Of a DNA stretch of 64,000 bases, positions 35,135 to 44,517 are shown piece by piece. Location of the stretch: the NCBI RefSeq assembly GCF_000331225.1, contig NZ_ANFY01000006.1:99813-163812 (forward strand), given 5' to 3'. The position numbers and the translations under genes were made by a program. The notes beneath the pieces are model-generated. The model saw only the letters and a list, made by a program, of their open reading frames with translations. It did not search any database and was not told the DNA's origin. The stretch comes from Sandarakinorhabdus sp. AAP62. GTDB lineage: Bacteria; Pseudomonadota; Alphaproteobacteria; Sphingomonadales; Sphingomonadaceae. The stretch's first letter is position 1, and every line of letters starts with the position of its first letter.

Positions 35135-37183
35135 TCAGAAGTTCACGTCCTTCCACTCTTCGCGCACGAACAGCGGCGATTGATCGGCATAATGCGGCGA
35201 CGCGCGGCGGATGGTGGCGGCGCCATATTGGTGGATGGAGCGAGACCGGACCGCCTTGCCCACCGGCCATTCCACCAGCATCATGAAGCCGTCGCCATTG
35301 TTGGCCACCCGCCGGCCGTCCGCACCCGTTTGGGCATAGATGGCGCGCAGCGTGTCCGGTCCGCCATAAACCGGCAGGTCCTTCGATCCATGGCGCAGGC
35401 GCTGATATTCGCCCAGCGGCACATCCAGCCGGCCAAATGTAGCCTTCAGCGCAGTCACAACCTCGCGCAGCCTGGGTTCGGCCGGCGGCAGCGGTTCGCC
35501 GCGATCGACTTCCTTGGCGGCGCTGGTCATCACCGCGATGGCCAGGCTGTCGGCCGGGCCCACACCGTCCACCGTCCGGTCCCAGCGTTGCAGCAGCGCC
35601 TGCGCCGCGGCGAGATCAGGCTTGCCGGTCGTGTTCACCGCCAGCACCTTTTGCATCCATTGGCCAGCCGGCGAGGCGCGGCTGTAGCCCTTGTCGAACT
35701 TGATGCGCAGCAGCGCGGCGCGGCTGACCGGGCCATTGATGGCGGCGAACTCTTCGGCAAAGCGGTACATGCGGTTGGTCTTGTGGGTTTCGATGCCCAG
35801 CTCGGCGGGGAAATCACCGGCCTGCGGGCTCTCGCCGGCAGCCGTGCTTACCCACGGCACATTATTGGCGTTGGCGACCCAGCCGGCCTTGGGATCGACC
35901 ACCATCGGGTTGGTGGCCCACGGCCGATAGCCGGTCCACAGCGTGGCCGACGTGTCGCCGGGCAGCACGCCCCGCCAGTCGAAGCCAGGGCGGCGATCGG
36001 GGAACTTGGCGTTGTAGAACATGCCGACATGGCCGGCGGCATCGGCATAGATGACGTTCAGGGACGGCACGGCCTGCATGGCCATCACTGAGCGCCACCC
36101 GTCAAAATCCTTCGCCTTGTTCATCCGGTACAGTTGCTCCACCGCCGCGACTTCACCGATGCCGGCGTGGCGAATGGCAAAGCCGCCCTTTTCATTCAGG
36201 ATCACCGCGCCGTGGCGGCTGCGATAGACGGTGCGCGGGATCGGCAGCACCAGCGGGCCGAACTTCACCCGCAACCAGACGCGTTTTGCTTCCAGCGGCA
36301 GCCATTTGCCGTCCAGCCGATACTGGGTGCGATCTGCATTCAACGTCAGCTTGTAGACGTCGATCAGATCGGGCCGGTTGACCGTGAGGGCCCAGCCCAG
36401 ATCCTTGTTGTGACCATGCAGCGGGAACGGCGCGCCGGGAAACAGGCCGCCGGCAAAATTCCAGCCTTCATCACTGTGCACCACCACTTCCCACCAGCTC
36501 ACACCGCCTTCCCAGGGCTGGTGGCTGTTGACGATCAGGCGGGTGGTGGCATCGTCCGACCGCGCCGCAGAGACGGCAAAGCCATTGCTGCCGCGCTCAT
36601 CGGCAGGGCCGGCATCGCGAGGCGGCGACTTGCCTTCCACCAACGGCCCCAGCACGCGTTCCATGCCGAAGAAGAAGGGGAAGCGCAGCACGAAGCCGGC
36701 GACGATATCCTTGCCGGTGACGGGAAAAAGGCCCTGCAACCGCTGTTCATGGGCGTGGCTGCGGGCATAATCGTTCAGCCCCTGCGCATAGGCTTCAACC
36801 AGCATGCGGGTGGCTGGCGACAGGCTGCTATAGCCGCGATCCGCCACCGCCTGTGCATCGAACACCTGGCCGGCATAATCGAGGACAGCGCCATCCTGGC
36901 CAAGGATCGCTCCGGCGCGGCCGCGCACGGCGGCGAGTATCTCTTCGAGGTTGCGGAAATCATCCTCGGCATGGGCAACCGCGATGCCATAGGCGACATC
37001 GGCATCGGTCTTGCCGTGGATATGCGGCACGCCCCATTTGTCGCGCTCGATGCGCACGGTTCGCACCCGCACTGGATCGGCATCTGGCGGGCTGGCGCTG
37101 AACGCGTCCCACGTCGATAGCCCCACCACCACCGCCGCGATGGCGATGCTGCTCCAGAACAGGGCGGTGAACCAACGCGGCAT
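35135..37183 (-). CDS. Penicillin acylase-family Ntn hydrolase
   Basis: The 682-residue precursor has an N-terminal membrane/signal segment, the alpha-chain block DKWGVPHIHGKTDADVAYG, and the self-cleavage site ERGSNGFAVS, in which Ser199 would become the N-terminal nucleophile of the beta chain. SHQPWEGGVSWWEV and RPDLIDVYK follow. It hydrolyses amide bonds of acylated substrates in the periplasm; the family includes beta-lactam acylases and acyl-homoserine-lactone acylases, so quorum quenching or acyl-peptide hydrolysis are both possible. The start overlaps the stop of the amidohydrolase gene by one base (TGATG). Confidence 0.9.
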   Translation of the reverse strand: MPRWFTALFWSSIAIAAVVVGLSTWDAFSASPPDADPVRVRTVRIERDKWGVPHIHGKTDADVAYGIAVAHAEDDFRNLEEILAAVRGRAGAILGQDGAVLDYAGQVFDAQAVADRGYSSLSPATRMLVEAYAQGLNDYARSHAHEQRLQGLFPVTGKDIVAGFVLRFPFFFGMERVLGPLVEGKSPPRDAGPADERGSNGFAVSAARSDDATTRLIVNSHQPWEGGVSWWEVVVHSDEGWNFAGGLFPGAPFPLHGHNKDLGWALTVNRPDLIDVYKLTLNADRTQYRLDGKWLPLEAKRVWLRVKFGPLVLPIPRTVYRSRHGAVILNEKGGFAIRHAGIGEVAAVEQLYRMNKAKDFDGWRSVMAMQAVPSLNVIYADAAGHVGMFYNAKFPDRRPGFDWRGVLPGDTSATLWTGYRPWATNPMVVDPKAGWVANANNVPWVSTAAGESPQAGDFPAELGIETHKTNRMYRFAEEFAAINGPVSRAALLRIKFDKGYSRASPAGQWMQKVLAVNTTGKPDLAAAQALLQRWDRTVDGVGPADSLAIAVMTSAAKEVDRGEPLPPAEPRLREVVTALKATFGRLDVPLGEYQRLRHGSKDLPVYGGPDTLRAIYAQTGADGRRVANNGDGFMMLVEWPVGKAVRSRSIHQYGAATIRRASPHYADQSPLFVREEWKDVNF

Positions 37184-38466
37184 CAGCGGGCGTCTTTCAC
37201 CAGCGATCCGCCCTTCACCACGGCTTTCACATCGCGCAGCAGGTTCACGTCCTTCGTGGGATCACCCGCCACCGCGATGATGTCGGCATAGCGGCCGGGT
37301 GCGATCTGGCCCACGTCTGCCTCGCGGCCCAGCGCCTCGGCGGCTTTGACCGTGGCGGCGCGGATGGCGTCGATCGGTGTCATCCCCCATTCCACCATCT
37401 TGGCGAACTGGCGGGCATTGTCGCCGTGCGGATAGACGCCGGCATCGCTGCCGAACGCCATCTTCACGCCGGCCTTCCACGCCGCCTGGAAGGTCTGGCG
37501 CTGGCGCAGGCCGACCTCGCGTTCCTTGGCCAGGCTGGATTCCGGCACGCCGTTCTTTGCGCCTTCGGCCAGGATATAATCATCGTTGTAGATATCCATG
37601 GAAAACCAGGTGCCGGCCTTCTTCGCCAGTTCAAACGCCTCGGCATCGGCGAAGCTGACATGTTCCACCGTATCCACTCCGGCGCGGATCGCGGCCTTGA
37701 TGCCGTTGGTGCCATGGGCGTGGGCCGCAACCTTCAGGCCCAGCATGTGCGCCTCATCCACCAGCGCGTTCATTTCGGCCTGGGTGTACTGCTGGGCGCC
37801 CACGCTGGTGCCGATCGAGAAGACGCCGCCGGTGGCGCAATATTTGATCACTTCGGCGCCGCGCCGGTGCAGTTCGCGCACCTTCTGGCGCACGCCATCG
37901 GGGCCATCGGCGATGCCGGGGCGATCGAAGACATAATTGGCCGGCAGTTCGTTGCTGTCGCAGTGCCCACCGGTGGCGCCGATCGAATAGGTGGCGGGCA
38001 CGATGCGCGGGCCGGGGATGGCACCGCGCTCGATTGCCATTTTCAGGCCAAGATCGGCATAATCGGCCGAACCGACATTGCGCACGGTGGTAAAGCCGGC
38101 CTCGATGGTGCGCTTGGCCATGGCAGTGCCCAGCACGGTCCAGAAGGAGCCCGGATAGCTGAGCGCCTGCATGCCCGACAGGGTGGGATCGCTGGTGAGG
38201 TGGACATGCATGTCGATCAGGCCGGGCAGGATGGTGAGATCGCCCAGATCGATGCGCCTGGCATCGGTGACGACATGCCGATCCGACGTGGTGACCAGCG
38301 TGATGCGGCCATTTTCGGTGACGATCTGCGGATTCTGGACGATCTTGCCGCTGACGACATCCAGCATCCGCGCGGCGGTGATTACCACTGTAGCAGAATC
38401 GGGCGTTTCGGCGCTGGCCGACACCGACGACAACAAGGCCACCACGGCCAAGGCAATGCGCTTCAT
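37183..38466 (-). CDS. Exported metal-dependent amidohydrolase (imidazolonepropionase-like/Xaa-Pro dipeptidase type)
   Basis: The 427-residue enzyme begins with a signal peptide (MKRIALAVVALLSSVSASAE). The TIM-barrel metal site is seen as DMHVHLT, the probable carbamylated Lys in VIKYCATGG, His in AAHAHGT and EHVSF, and the Asp in GSDAGVYPHG. Related secreted amidohydrolases cleave dipeptides with proline or Arg/Lys ends. It is the first gene of the operon with the Ntn acylase and RpiR regulator, so the pair may process acylated peptides or amino acids in the periplasm. The start at 38466 is supported by the signal peptide. Confidence 0.9.
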   Translation of the reverse strand: MKRIALAVVALLSSVSASAETPDSATVVITAARMLDVVSGKIVQNPQIVTENGRITLVTTSDRHVVTDARRIDLGDLTILPGLIDMHVHLTSDPTLSGMQALSYPGSFWTVLGTAMAKRTIEAGFTTVRNVGSADYADLGLKMAIERGAIPGPRIVPATYSIGATGGHCDSNELPANYVFDRPGIADGPDGVRQKVRELHRRGAEVIKYCATGGVFSIGTSVGAQQYTQAEMNALVDEAHMLGLKVAAHAHGTNGIKAAIRAGVDTVEHVSFADAEAFELAKKAGTWFSMDIYNDDYILAEGAKNGVPESSLAKEREVGLRQRQTFQAAWKAGVKMAFGSDAGVYPHGDNARQFAKMVEWGMTPIDAIRAATVKAAEALGREADVGQIAPGRYADIIAVAGDPTKDVNLLRDVKAVVKGGSLVKDAR

Positions 38467-38524
38467 CGAAAATCTCCCCTGTCTGCCCTTTCGATAGGGG
38501 CAGCCGGGAAGGACGGCAAGCCGA

Positions 38525-39613
38525 TCAGGCGACCAATTGCAGGCCCGGCGCCGGCAGATACGGCACCGGCTGGCCATCGCCGGTGACCAGCGCCGCCAGG
38601 AACTGATCGACACAACCATCCCACGCATAGCGGCGGCCGTGCGCCACGCAATCGGCACGGCGGGCGGCCAGCGCAGCGCGCATGGCGTCGCCCAGATCAT
38701 GGGCCACCGCGCCAATGCGGCCGGGCGCGCGACCATCGGGACCAAAGCCATCGGCACCCACCACATCCAGGGGCCCAGGCACCGGATAGCCGGCGACCGG
38801 CGTGCCGCTGGCCAGCGCCTCGATCATCACCAGGCCGAACGTATCGGTGCGGCTGGGGAAGGCCAGCACATCGGCACCGGCATAGGCACTGGCCAGCGCC
38901 TCGCCGTGCAGGGCGCCAAGAAAGTGCGCCGCCGGATATTTGCGCTGCAGGGCATCCAGCGCCGGGCCATCGCCCACCACCAACTTGTCGCCGGCCCAGG
39001 GCGCGGCCAGGAAGGCCTCGATATTCTTTTCCACCGCCACCCGGCCAACATGCAGCGCCACCGGGCCCTTGAGCCCGGCATAGACCGGGTGCGGCGCGAT
39101 TTCGGGGCGGAACTGCGAGACATCAACGCCGCGCGACCAGAAACGAGTCTGGGTGATGCCGTGGCTGGCCAATTCATCGGCGAGGCGCGGGGTGGCGACC
39201 ATCACCGCGCTGGCCGCGCCGTGGAAGCGGCGCAGCACGCGCCACACGCGTTCGGGGTTGATGCCGATGCGCGCCGACACATAATCGGGGAAACGCGTGT
39301 GGAAACTGGTGGTGAAGGCCATGCCCTGCTTCATCGCCCAGCCGCGGGCGTGCCAGCCGAGCGGGCCTTCGGTGGCAATGTGCAGCGCATCGGGGGCAAA
39401 GGCGCGGATCTGCTTGCCGATGCGGCGCTGGGTGGTCATCGCCAGCCGGATTTCGGGATAGCTGGGCATCGGCACCGACCAATATTGATCGGGCGAGATC
39501 ACCTGCACCCGCACGCCGCGCATCGCGAGCAGGCGGATGGTGGTGGAAAGCGTGCGGACAACGCCATTGACCTGGGGTTCCCAGGCGTCGGTGACGAGCG
39601 TGAGTTTCAGCAT
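38525..39613 (-). CDS. GT4-family glycosyltransferase
   Basis: The 362-residue enzyme has the N-terminal DAWEPQVNGVVRTL and the GT-B C-terminal donor site with VGRVAVEKNIEAFL, GDGPALDAL and PSRTDTFGLVMIEALASGTPV. This form resembles the alpha-mannosyl/glucosyl transferases that modify diacylglycerol or phosphatidylinositol-type lipids. It starts 10 bp after the metallophosphoesterase gene, a pairing that suggests glycolipid synthesis at the inner membrane. Confidence 0.88.
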   Translation of the reverse strand: MLKLTLVTDAWEPQVNGVVRTLSTTIRLLAMRGVRVQVISPDQYWSVPMPSYPEIRLAMTTQRRIGKQIRAFAPDALHIATEGPLGWHARGWAMKQGMAFTTSFHTRFPDYVSARIGINPERVWRVLRRFHGAASAVMVATPRLADELASHGITQTRFWSRGVDVSQFRPEIAPHPVYAGLKGPVALHVGRVAVEKNIEAFLAAPWAGDKLVVGDGPALDALQRKYPAAHFLGALHGEALASAYAGADVLAFPSRTDTFGLVMIEALASGTPVAGYPVPGPLDVVGADGFGPDGRAPGRIGAVAHDLGDAMRAALAARRADCVAHGRRYAWDGCVDQFLAALVTGDGQPVPYLPAPGLQLVA

Positions 39614-39623
39614 GATCGTTCCT

Positions 39624-40556
39624 TCAGGCGGCCAACGCGACCGGCGTCTTCTGGGCCGGCATGGCGCGCTGATCGGCGGCCTGGCGTGTGTGTTCGGCCC
39701 AATCGATGATCTCCATGCGGCCATCGGCGTGCTCGGCCAGCGCCGTGCAGCTTTCCACCCAGTCGCCATCGTTCATGTAGATGATGCCGCCAAATTCGCG
39801 GATTTCGGCCGAATGGATATGGCCGCACACCACGCCATCCAGGCCGCGCAGGCGGGCGGCTTCGGCCACGGCTTCTTCGAACCGGCCGATGAAGGCGACG
39901 GCGTTCTTCACCTTCTTCTTGATGTGGGCGGAGATCGACCAATAGGGCAGGCCCAGCTGTTGCCGGGCACGGTTGTAGTGGCGGTTCAATTTCAGCAGCA
40001 GTTCGTAGCCAATGTCGCCGGCCCAGGCGAGCCAGCGGTGGTAAAGCACGACGCCATCGAATTCATCGCCGTGGCAGACCAGCAGGCGGCGGCCATCAGC
40101 GGTGGTGTGAATGGCTTCCAGCGCGATTTCCACGCCGCCGAAACCCAGGCCGGCATAGGGGCGCAGGAATTCATCATGGTTGCCGGGGATGAAAATGACG
40201 CGGGTGCCCTTGGCCGCCATCTTCAGCACGCGGCGCACCACGTCGTTGTGGCGCGGCGGCCAGAACCAGCCACGCTTCAGCTTCCAGCCGTCGATGATGT
40301 CACCCACCAGGTAGAGGGTTTCGGGCTGGATCGACTTCAGGAAATCCAGCAGCAGATCGGCGTTGCAGCCCGGCGTGCCGAGGTGGACATCGGAAATCCA
40401 CACCGTGCGCAACTTGAGCTTGCCGCTGGCGGTGCGCTCGTCATCGTCGGACAGGAAGGCCGGGCAGGCCAGCGGCAGGCGGAACGGCGGTGGCGAAGCG
40501 GGGACCGGCTCGCGCCAGAGCAAATGATCGGCAACGGCCAGCGGCAAAGACGCCAT
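39624..40556 (-). CDS. Metallophosphoesterase, UDP-2,3-diacylglucosamine pyrophosphatase-like
   Basis: The 310-residue protein shows the calcineurin-like metal motifs SDVHLG, GDIIDGW, GNHDE, CHGDEFD and GHIHSAE in order. It is longer than LpxH and has an N-terminal extension of about 50 residues. The family hydrolyses UDP-diacylglucosamine or related lipid-linked diphosphates. A GAGGGG ribosome site precedes the ATG at 40556. It is co-transcribed with the GT4 gene. LpxH proper, LpxG-like or a phospholipid phosphatase cannot be distinguished. Confidence 0.85.
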   Translation of the reverse strand: MASLPLAVADHLLWREPVPASPPPFRLPLACPAFLSDDDERTASGKLKLRTVWISDVHLGTPGCNADLLLDFLKSIQPETLYLVGDIIDGWKLKRGWFWPPRHNDVVRRVLKMAAKGTRVIFIPGNHDEFLRPYAGLGFGGVEIALEAIHTTADGRRLLVCHGDEFDGVVLYHRWLAWAGDIGYELLLKLNRHYNRARQQLGLPYWSISAHIKKKVKNAVAFIGRFEEAVAEAARLRGLDGVVCGHIHSAEIREFGGIIYMNDGDWVESCTALAEHADGRMEIIDWAEHTRQAADQRAMPAQKTPVALAA

Positions 40557-40664
40557 CGGAAACCCCTCTGTGGCTTATCCTTGCCCGGACGCATTAGCGA
40601 CAGGCAGTGACAGGGGTGTGGCGATGGCATTGCAACGATGTGGCGTTATCGTTGCAGACTTGTG

Positions 40665-41702
40665 TCAGCGGTTGGCGACACCCAGGGCAAGCCTGCGCCG
40701 TTCCCAGGCCAGGGCGTGACCGACCATGGTCTCCAGATCGGCAAAGCGGGGCTGCCAACCCAGCAGTTCGCGGGCCTGGCTGTGGGCCACCAGCACCGCC
40801 GGGTCGCCGGCGCGGCGCGGGCCGTCATGGCGCGGGATGGCGGTGCCCGACACGGCTTCCAGCGCGTCGAGCACCTCGATCACCGAGGCGCCCTGGCCAT
40901 AGCCCAGGTTCACCGCGTGATATTGGCCCGGATCGGCCAGGCAGGCGCGCAGCAGCAGGATGTGCGCGTCGGCCAGATCGGTGACATGCACATAATCGCG
41001 CACGCCGCTGCCATCGCGGGTGGGATAATCGCGGCCAAAGATGGTGAAGCGTTCCCGCTGGCCGGTGAGCACGTGGCAGGCCAGTTCGATCAGGTGATGC
41101 GGATGCAGGCTGGCCTGGCCGGAGCGCATGAGGGGATCAGCGCCGGCGACATTGAAATAGCGCGGGCAGGCCACCGAGAAATTGCGGTTGGCCGCCACCA
41201 TGTCGGCCAGCGCGCGTTCGGCAAAGGCCTTGGACCAGCCATAGGGATTGATCGGTGCAACCGGCGCCGTGACGGCGAGCGGCTGGCCATCGCCATCGCC
41301 ATAAACCGCCGCAGTGGACGACATCACGAACGCGCCGATGCCGCAGGCCAGCGCGGTTTGCGCCAGGCTGAGCGTCTCGCCGAAATTCTCGCGGTAATAG
41401 AGCGCCGGCTGCTCCACCGATTCCGCCACCGAAATGCGGGCGGCGAAATGCAGCACGGCGCCAATGCCCTGGTCGCGGATCACCCGTTCCACCAGCGCCT
41501 GATCCCCGGCGCGGCCTTCGACGAAGATGGCGCCGGCCGGCACCAGCGCGCGGCTGCCGGTAACCAGGCTGTCGAGCACCACCGTCTTCACGCCGCGATC
41601 GATCAGGGCGAGCGCCGCATTGCTGCCGATATAGCCCGCCCCGCCGGTGACCAGCACGGGCGGCAATTCGGTTTCGGGGATCAGGGGCAGGATGGCGTTC
41701 AT
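40665..41702 (-). CDS. galE: UDP-glucose 4-epimerase GalE
   Basis: The 345-residue extended SDR has TGGAGYIGSN at 19-28, the substrate loop HFAARISVAESVEQP, catalytic Ser in MSSTAAVYG and NPYGWSK, plus RYFNVAGAD and FGRDYPTRDGSGVRDYVHV, which are diagnostic for GalE. It interconverts UDP-glucose and UDP-galactose, supplying galactose units for surface polysaccharide or lipid. It is a single gene on the minus strand with an unusually long N-terminal lead (about 14 residues) before the first beta-strand. Confidence 0.93.
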   Translation of the reverse strand: MNAILPLIPETELPPVLVTGGAGYIGSNAALALIDRGVKTVVLDSLVTGSRALVPAGAIFVEGRAGDQALVERVIRDQGIGAVLHFAARISVAESVEQPALYYRENFGETLSLAQTALACGIGAFVMSSTAAVYGDGDGQPLAVTAPVAPINPYGWSKAFAERALADMVAANRNFSVACPRYFNVAGADPLMRSGQASLHPHHLIELACHVLTGQRERFTIFGRDYPTRDGSGVRDYVHVTDLADAHILLLRACLADPGQYHAVNLGYGQGASVIEVLDALEAVSGTAIPRHDGPRRAGDPAVLVAHSQARELLGWQPRFADLETMVGHALAWERRRLALGVANR

Positions 41703-41800
41703 GTCCTGTTGCCTAGAGTAACTTCAATGCAGAATAAAGCCGACGTTGCCCCGGGCCAGATCCATGGTCCCGCTTTCGTGATTCCGGGCCGAAAGGGCCG

Positions 41801-41825
41801 TCGCCCGGGGTCAAGCCCGGGGCGA
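41801..41825. repeat. REP-like palindrome
   Basis: TCGCCCGGGG-TCAAG-CCCGGGGCGA is a 25-bp dyad with one mismatch. The complement of its core, CCCCGGGCTTGACCCCGGG, resembles the palindrome at 61872-61898, so the two are probably one repeat family. It sits between galE and tadG. Confidence 0.5.
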
Positions 41826-41871
41826 TGAATCGAAACGGCAGCAATCAAACCCGAATGGCGCGCCGCCGCCA

Positions 41872-43365
41872 TCAACGCTCCAGCCTGACATTGGCCAATT
41901 GCCCGCCGATTTCGGTGAAACTGGCGCGCAACTGGGAGGCATCAGGCGCGTAAAACGCGTGAGCGCTGCTGGTGGCGCATTGGCGATAGAGATTCTGGCC
42001 GCCGCGATTCCGGCCCAGCATGATGGTGTAGATGGTGATGCCCCGCGCCTTGATGGCTTCGCACAGGCTGGCAAAGCGGTCGTTCAGCCGCGGCGGCGTG
42101 GCGTTGCCCGATCGGGTGCCAAGCCGGTCTTCCGCAACCCGGCCGAACGCCGTGTAATCGAACGACGGCGGCCGGCTGTGATCGAACCAATTGGTCTCAC
42201 CGCTGGTCATCAGCACGATCACCTTGGCCATGCCCTCGCCCGGCGGGCGATAATCCAGCGGCAGGCCGGCCGGCGTGGTGGTGCCCCAGACATTGCTGCC
42301 CCACAGGCCGCGCCAGCGCGGGCTGATCGTCATCCAGCCGGCCTGCAGGCCAAGATGGCCCATGGTGCCGCCGCGGCTGGTGGCCTGCAGCAGGCTGACG
42401 ATGCGCAGAAGCGCTGTCTTGTCGTTGCTGAGCCCGGCGATCGGCTGGCCGCAACCAACGTTGGGGCCCTTGCGCGCGGTGCCGTCGGTCCACATCTGCG
42501 CGGGATCCTGGCTGTCGCTGTCGTCAGGATCGGGGGTTTCGCTGCTGATGATCGCCGGGCTCGTGCCCCAATCGGCATCGCCAAACACCGGGTTGCCGGA
42601 TTTCCTGTCGACCCCGAACGCGCCAACGGCGGTCTGGGCGCGGGTGCTGGGATAACGGAACGGCTCGAACGGCGCGCTGGCTGGCGGCGTGTCGGTCTGA
42701 TCCTCGCCGCCAGGTCGCGCTTCGACACAGCCGCGCCAGCGGAACGGGGCAAAGCCGGTGGCGGCGCCGCCCTGCAGCCAGCTGCTGCGGTTCGGACCGA
42801 AATTGACCGTGGCCGCATAGGGCACCACCGCCACGAACAGGCTGTCGTGCACGGTCTTGCTGCCAAACAGGATGTTGATCAGTTCAGTGGCAGACTGGCG
42901 CAAGCTGCTGATCGGCGTGCCGACCATCTCGCCGCTCACATCGAGCACCAGGGCCAGTTCCATCGCCATGGTCGATCGCCGCGCCCGGGCAGTGGCGCTG
43001 ATCGTCAATTGCTGCCAGTCATCGCCGGCCAGCGCCAGAAATGTCGTGGCGATGCCCGCGCTGGCAGAAACCGTCAGGGTCTGATTGTCGGCTGCCGGTG
43101 CGATGCTCAGGCTGCTCACCGTCACATCATCAACATTGGCCATGTTGGCGGTGAAGAATTGCCGCGCTTCACGGTCGTGATCGCCGGCGCCCAACTGCCG
43201 GACTCCGGCCAGGGCGGCGGCATCCACGGCCTGCGCGAGCTGATCCTGCGCTGCCCAGGCCCGGCCGAAATCGATCGCCATGCCGGCGAGCAGCGACAGC
43301 GGCAGCAGCATCAGCGCCCCGGCGAGCGCGATGCTGCCACGCCTGGCCTTTTGTCTGCCACTCAT
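41872..43365 (-). CDS. tadG: Tad pilus protein TadG with vWA domain
   Basis: The 497-residue protein has a TadE/pilin-like N-terminus (RRGSIALAGALMLLPLSLLAGMAIDFG) with one membrane helix and then a von Willebrand A-type domain. The MIDAS motif is degenerate: DVSGE instead of DxSxS. VIVLMTSGETNW and the C-terminal NLYRQCATSSAHAFYAPDASQL follow. TadG proteins anchor or assemble the Flp pilus at the cell envelope. It is the last gene of the locus and overlaps the preceding TadE-like gene by 4 nt. Confidence 0.88.
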   Translation of the reverse strand: MSGRQKARRGSIALAGALMLLPLSLLAGMAIDFGRAWAAQDQLAQAVDAAALAGVRQLGAGDHDREARQFFTANMANVDDVTVSSLSIAPAADNQTLTVSASAGIATTFLALAGDDWQQLTISATARARRSTMAMELALVLDVSGEMVGTPISSLRQSATELINILFGSKTVHDSLFVAVVPYAATVNFGPNRSSWLQGGAATGFAPFRWRGCVEARPGGEDQTDTPPASAPFEPFRYPSTRAQTAVGAFGVDRKSGNPVFGDADWGTSPAIISSETPDPDDSDSQDPAQMWTDGTARKGPNVGCGQPIAGLSNDKTALLRIVSLLQATSRGGTMGHLGLQAGWMTISPRWRGLWGSNVWGTTTPAGLPLDYRPPGEGMAKVIVLMTSGETNWFDHSRPPSFDYTAFGRVAEDRLGTRSGNATPPRLNDRFASLCEAIKARGITIYTIMLGRNRGGQNLYRQCATSSAHAFYAPDASQLRASFTEIGGQLANVRLER

Positions 43366-43925
43366 CCGATCACCGGAATGGCCAGGCGTGGCCGCCGCAC
43401 GGCCACGCGCCGCACCACGATTTCTTCGGGCAGGCCGAGCAAGCCACCGCTGAACAGCCAGGGCCGGATCTTGCAGATCGCTTCGGCAATGATCACCCCT
43501 TCGCCTGATGCCACGCTGATCCCGCCGCTGCTGCCGGCGCCGATCTGGCTGGGCAGGTCCGCCCGGCCCCAGCGCTGCTGCCAGGCGATGGCGGCGCCAC
43601 CCCCGCTATTGGCCATGCTGGTGACGATGATGGCGCCATCGGCCAGCAGCGGCTGTGGGTGCGCGGCTTCGGTGGCGGCCAGCGCCAGCACGGCCAGCTC
43701 GCGGCCGGTGACGATCCGGGTCATGTCGGTTTCCGGGCTGAACTGGTCGATCTGGCTGGCGAGATCCGCCGCGGCCGATGCCGCCGCCGACGCGCGCTGC
43801 ACCTGCGCCACGAAGCTGGCGAGATCGAGCCCGGCCAGCACGAAGCCGAGCAGCAGCGGCAGCACGAGGGCAAATTCCAGCGCGGCGCCGCCTCGCCGAA
43901 GCCGGCGTTGCCTAGAACGGCTCAT
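43362..43925 (-). CDS. TadE-like pseudopilin
   Basis: The 187-residue protein shows the TadE prepilin-like signature: an Arg-rich leader, then RRGGAALEFALVLPLLLGFVLAGLDLA with the Glu at position +5. CpaA would process it. The rest is soluble. It overlaps the previous TadE-like gene by 14 nt and tadG by 4 nt. Occupies the position of TadF in other loci. Confidence 0.86.
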   Translation of the reverse strand: MSRSRQRRLRRGGAALEFALVLPLLLGFVLAGLDLASFVAQVQRASAAASAAADLASQIDQFSPETDMTRIVTGRELAVLALAATEAAHPQPLLADGAIIVTSMANSGGGAAIAWQQRWGRADLPSQIGAGSSGGISVASGEGVIIAEAICKIRPWLFSGGLLGLPEEIVVRRVAVRRPRLAIPVIG

Positions 43926-44517
43926 TGCGCACCACCACCCGGGTTTCGATGGCAATATCGCCGTCCAGCCCCGGCGTCAGGCCGACCAGCGGGTGCGCGA
44001 TGTAGCGCAGGGTATAGACCGCGATCTGGTCACCGCCGCCCGGCGTTGGCACCGCCTGATCGGCATCCCAAACGCCATTGCCATTGATATCGGTGAAGGC
44101 TTCGCCGGCATCGTGGCGGCCATTGCCATTGATGTCGGCCAGCGGTTCCGGCCGGCCGATCGCCTGATAGCCGGCATAGCTGCCCAGGCCCAGGCACAGA
44201 TCAGCAAGGCGGAGCAGGCCGGCGGCTTCGGCGGCGATGATGGCGCGGATATGATCGACGCGCGGATTGGCGCCGGATGCGCCGGTACCGGGGCACAGCG
44301 CCACCCGCGCCGCGCCATCGGACACGGCGTCAGCCCGCCCGGTGATGCCATGGCGCGAGGCGAGCCGGGCAGCATGACCGACCTGGTGCTGCACCAGCGA
44401 GATCCAGGCCGTATCGACCGCCAGGATGAGGATCAGCACCAGCGGCGGCAGGCAGAAGGCGGCTTCCAGCGCCACGGCTCCGCGCTTCCACCGATGCTGC
44501 CGGCCACGGCTTCTCAT
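43912..44517 (-). CDS. TadE-like pseudopilin with Ca-binding-type DxNGNG repeats
   Basis: The 201-residue protein has an Arg/Lys leader, KRGAVALEAAFCLPPLVLIL with Glu at +5, then an extracellular part. Around residues 128-153 are two loops, DINGNGRHDAGE and DINGNGVWDAD, spaced like EF-hand or dockerin calcium-binding repeats; this is unusual for TadE proteins. The start at 44517 overlaps the tadD stop by 4 nt. A minor-pilin role in Tad pilus assembly is expected from position; calcium binding is inference. Confidence 0.83.
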   Translation of the reverse strand: MRSRGRQHRWKRGAVALEAAFCLPPLVLILILAVDTAWISLVQHQVGHAARLASRHGITGRADAVSDGAARVALCPGTGASGANPRVDHIRAIIAAEAAGLLRLADLCLGLGSYAGYQAIGRPEPLADINGNGRHDAGEAFTDINGNGVWDADQAVPTPGGGDQIAVYTLRYIAHPLVGLTPGLDGDIAIETRVVVRNEPF

